The position numbers were made by a program, and so were the translations under genes. Under the pieces are notes generated by a model that saw nothing but the letters and a program-made list of their open reading frames with translations, did no database searches and was not told the DNA's origin. Shown piece after piece: positions 63,601 through 64,000 of a stretch of 64,000 nt of DNA. Numbering within the stretch: position 1 is the first letter of the stretch; every line of letters begins with the position of its first letter. The DNA comes from an uncultured Eubacteriaceae bacterium (GTDB taxonomy: Bacteria; Bacillota; Clostridia; Lachnospirales; CAG-274): assembly GCA_947167715.1 (NCBI GenBank), contig CAMVJD010000001.1, positions 1-64,000 on the forward strand, written 5' to 3'.

Positions 63601-64000
63601 GCACAACACCGACAGAAATTTTGGATCTTTCCGACGGTGATTATATTCTTCACGAGGAAGCAGCACCAAGCGGTTACAAGGTTGCTACCGATATTTACTT
63701 TACTATAAAGGACGGCAAGCTTGATAAGGACAGCGTTCGCAACGGCAGTGTTGCAGACGAAGGCACTATCATAATGGTAGATGATGCTGCACCTACAACT
63801 ACTACAACCGAAGCAACTACGGAGGCTACAACCGAAGCAACTACGGAAGCTACAACCGAAGCAACCACAGAGGCCACTACGGAGGCTACAACAGAAGCAA
63901 CCACAGAGGCAACAACGGAAGCTACGACCGAAGCTACCACAGTAGTAACTACAGAGGCTACAACAGTAGTAACAGAGGCAACAACGGAAGCTACAACGGT
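57669..64000 (+). CDS. Giant SpaA/Cna-B-repeat surface adhesin (3' end beyond window)
   Basis: An open frame of 2110 codons running off the window. A signal peptide (1-46, ending KEVQAAV) is followed by a choice-of-anchor-A-like domain (about 50-400; KVIWNMPNAANDVELNVVAGTFLIPN). From about residue 547, twelve SpaA/Cna-B-like domains of about 120 residues begin with patterns such as VEISKKNIHSDEIEGAEL and end YTLHEENAPKGYV; the Lys and Glu in these motifs are those that form isopeptide bonds in such domains. From 63790 a TTEATTEA linker leads to the unseen C-terminus, where a sorting signal or dockerin is expected. It probably mediates adhesion. The sortase at 26436 might anchor it. Two blocks of repeats are nearly identical. 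Confidence 0.88.
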   Translation, partial: MKKDRVTKRSLRHKLVSAFAAVTVLVGSLGINGDMVNTSKEVQAAVPVTMDATSAVNYSSILGRAVDYGILSDKLIKSSHMETTVASYTFKGSDNNDIDLTDTGTAQVMIGELSEGSKLVLGQTGASTKVVNIEAPQSVLDTLEFGTGYNARTVKKVTDASAIRGNIDRMIEHIDDEAKELSSKANSAEYKVDLSEVGSYSSPHYTIDISDPVYDDCVVYVNVEDDPNLVNAIASQGFHIIKRSSSVVVMNYNTSDNINIAKFDVTVTDGSNTPITSDATVSGNISAHNKEVDKEIAQKVIWNMPNAANDVELNVVAGTFLIPNSNAYVHVEGQGQGWVATGGTFKVNAEWHYIYEGVSEDTNSDKQGQIHFAARKALTHKLDGANTEEDTTIKAKEGEFTFTFYETDESYDISKGKAVAKTDTATGSEISIINEATNKVKFPVLSFYSDDEYHASPYYIPNGGSKTFYYVIKENSAGTETADGIMVSDGEVDIKLVVSNNDGAFKYVVSYDTYLEGNKTNKYKGYKDVDMSGIEFSLGAFFNVISSATVEIKKADQFGEEVEGAKLRLLGQYNDGKPHDNNGYMTFDIKNVTGGTDVHAENYVNNGWVTDPDGTGALCWTSSKEDVVIKGIEDGVYTLTEYQKPNDYEQAETVTFTVENGKVVSVTNGTRVNNKITMLDKNVKKTDVEITKADQFGDEVVGAVISIQKTSGNENIDFGAQFWGNYTNVSLGTGASVQNAGTDYIQWRSGSTPTTLKNLPAGTYQFREDSAPNGYNKVTEFSFTVEAGKIRSITSTDGSVTYGDNSLVVIDKKDVNVIISKKAFGDNAELPGAKLKLSGVSKSTWSDEEWPIDCWGNLSLNVVDNNETVVTWNSTDRAWEWTSTSKPQEFKNLSDGVYTLHEDAAPSEEYAVANDIEFTIKDKNIVSAKVNRQDYSFTDNHIVMIDEKVGTADKPSATIKKVDFGGSELKGAVLTLTGKDSADNEINFVADQLNAAKDAEVKSASGSSLSWVSGSAPTEIKSLEDGTYTLVEDTAPLGYKKAANITFVVKDGKVVDGTSVKDGVVTMIDEDSESNVKISKQNVHSKEIEGAQLELTGKDSAGNAIDFIEGQLVPGTNASASQTSGSVLKWTSGTAPTEILSLADGDYTLHEEVAPEGYVVTTNIEFKIRDGKLAEEGNTVKDGTVTMVDDYKKADVEISKKNIHSDEIEGAELKLTGVNGDKTITFTSEQIAKADGDSAEILTSSGSELSWKSGKKPVSIKSLEDGTYTLHEENAPKGYVVATNITFVIKDGKLMDGETVAASNVITMTDDYDKANVKVSKADIYGAEIEGAEITLTGKKGDKVISFTADQLKIEDDNTAKIVTGFGEKLVWQSGNKPVEIKALPDGDYVMEETAVPKGYVVATNITFTVENGVIKNVSGKGITDDGVIVMEDAFDKADVTISKQKLGGGELKGAILTLTGKNSAGDVVFTDAQLNAAIDAEVKSASGSSLSWVSGSTPTEIKSLEDGTYTLKEDTAPLGYKKAANITFVVKDGKVVDGTSVKDGVVTMIDEDSESNVKISKQNVHSKEIEGAQLELTGKDSAGNAIDFIEGQLVPGTNASASQTSGSVLKWTSGTAPTEILSLADGDYTLHEEVAPEGYVVTTNIEFKIRDGKLAEEGNTVKDGTVTMVDDYKKADVEISKKNIHSDEIEGAELKLTGVNGDKTITFTSEQIAKADGDSAEILTSSGSELSWKSGKKPVSIKSLEDGTYTLHEENAPKGYVVATNITFVIKDGKLMDGETVAASNVITMTDDYDKANVKVSKADIYGAEIEGAEITLTGKKGDKVISFTADQLKIEDDNTAKIVTGFGEKLVWQSGNKPVEIKALPDGDYVMEETAVPKGYVVATNITFTVENGVIKNVSGKGITNDGVIVMEDAFDKADIKISKQDTHSRELEGALLELKGKNGDKTIFFEKGQLNKGEGAEIVSEVGDTLSWRSGTTPTEILDLSDGDYILHEEAAPSGYKVATDIYFTIKDGKLDKDSVRNGSVADEGTIIMVDDAAPTTTTTEATTEATTEATTEATTEATTEATTEATTEATTEATTEATTEATTVVTTEATTVVTEATTEATT
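60702..61975 (+). repeat. Near-identical tandem repeat in adhesin, copy A
   Basis: Aligned with copy B at an offset of exactly 1,446 bp (482 codons, four SpaA domains). By eye the copies are identical for over 1.1 kb (60775-61918), with only a few changes near the edges (for example GTA against AAG at 60759/62205). Confidence 0.88.
62148..63421 (+). repeat. Near-identical tandem repeat in adhesin, copy B
   Basis: Second copy of the block at 60702-61975. After 63421 the sequence diverges into the last SpaA domain (HSRELEGALLELKG). Confidence 0.88.
63790..64000 (+). repeat. Thr/Glu/Ala codon repeats in adhesin
   Basis: Imperfect 12-bp units such as ACTACGGAAGCT and ACAACCGAAGCA encode TTEA repeats, with a few TTVVT units near the end of the window. 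Confidence 0.9.

Noticed and set aside
63695..63940. Minus-strand frame with VVAS repeats
   Set aside because: It is the antisense of the Thr/Glu codon repeats in the adhesin.
63790..64000. Possible CRISPR or VNTR array
   Set aside because: The repeats are short codon repeats in an open reading frame with no spacers.

Overview
The window looks like a chromosome segment from an anaerobic, low-to-mid GC member of the Clostridia, most likely an Oscillospiraceae/Ruminococcus-type gut bacterium. The evidence is: two secreted proteins with dockerin-type calcium-binding repeats, Thr/Glu linkers of the TTTE type, a sortase and a giant SpaA-repeat surface adhesin, a GlgC/GlgD pair, a minor alpha/beta-type small acid-soluble spore protein, paired DnaD/DnaC-like replication genes, and sigma-A promoters (TTGNNN-17-TATAAT) in A+T-rich gaps. 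No rRNA, CRISPR array, phage or autonomous transposon was seen. Species assignment is an inference.

Layout. 288-4046: secreted dockerin protein. 4098-9452 (minus): galE, a cell-wall amidase, and a histidine kinase/response regulator pair. 9643-9716: tRNA-Pro(CGG), followed by a decayed acetyltransferase gene. 10549-12938: glgCD. 13040-14479: hisC and the divergent tsaD promoter, separated by a small palindromic insertion flanked by 20-bp direct repeats. 14525-17557: tsaD-dnaD-dnaC-like. 17720-18491: Nudix hydrolase and a small acidic membrane protein. 18666-23768: a membrane protein, ABC ATPase and permease set plus a CobD/HisC-like aminotransferase. 23912-27113: glutamate synthase small subunit, a copper-amine-oxidase-N domain protein and a sortase. 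27207-29495: CAP-domain protein with an N-terminal dockerin. 29532-32824: pgi, SASP, nitroreductase, TerB-like protein. 33089-35678: two tandem HtrA proteases. 35820-37751: membrane GGDEF/EAL protein. 37812-39715: small genes (Cys-rich peptide, Ala/Glu lipoprotein, HTH regulator, Cys-rich hypothetical). 39737-39970: a MITE-like element. 39998-48433: glnS, two LCP enzymes with acidic tails, a flavoprotein and a MATE exporter, apparently one operon. 48476-52826 (minus): MoxR, DUF58, transglutaminase operon. 52979-54565 (minus): DivIVA-like coiled-coil protein. 54689-57377: a TadA-HAD fusion and a DEAD-box helicase. 57669 to the window end: partial giant adhesin.

Common thread. Much of the window serves the cell surface: peptidoglycan remodelling (amidase), attachment of wall polymers (LCP pair), quality control outside the membrane (HtrA pair), covalent anchoring (sortase) and displayed proteins (dockerin proteins, SpaA adhesin). 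A short TAATCTT-type motif near the response-regulator gene, the htrA operon and the adhesin promoter suggests these may be co-regulated; this is inference only. The most notable observations are the near-identical 1,446-bp tandem duplication inside the adhesin, its structured 5' leader, the two small insertion elements, a TadA-HAD fusion, and small genes missed by length cutoffs.
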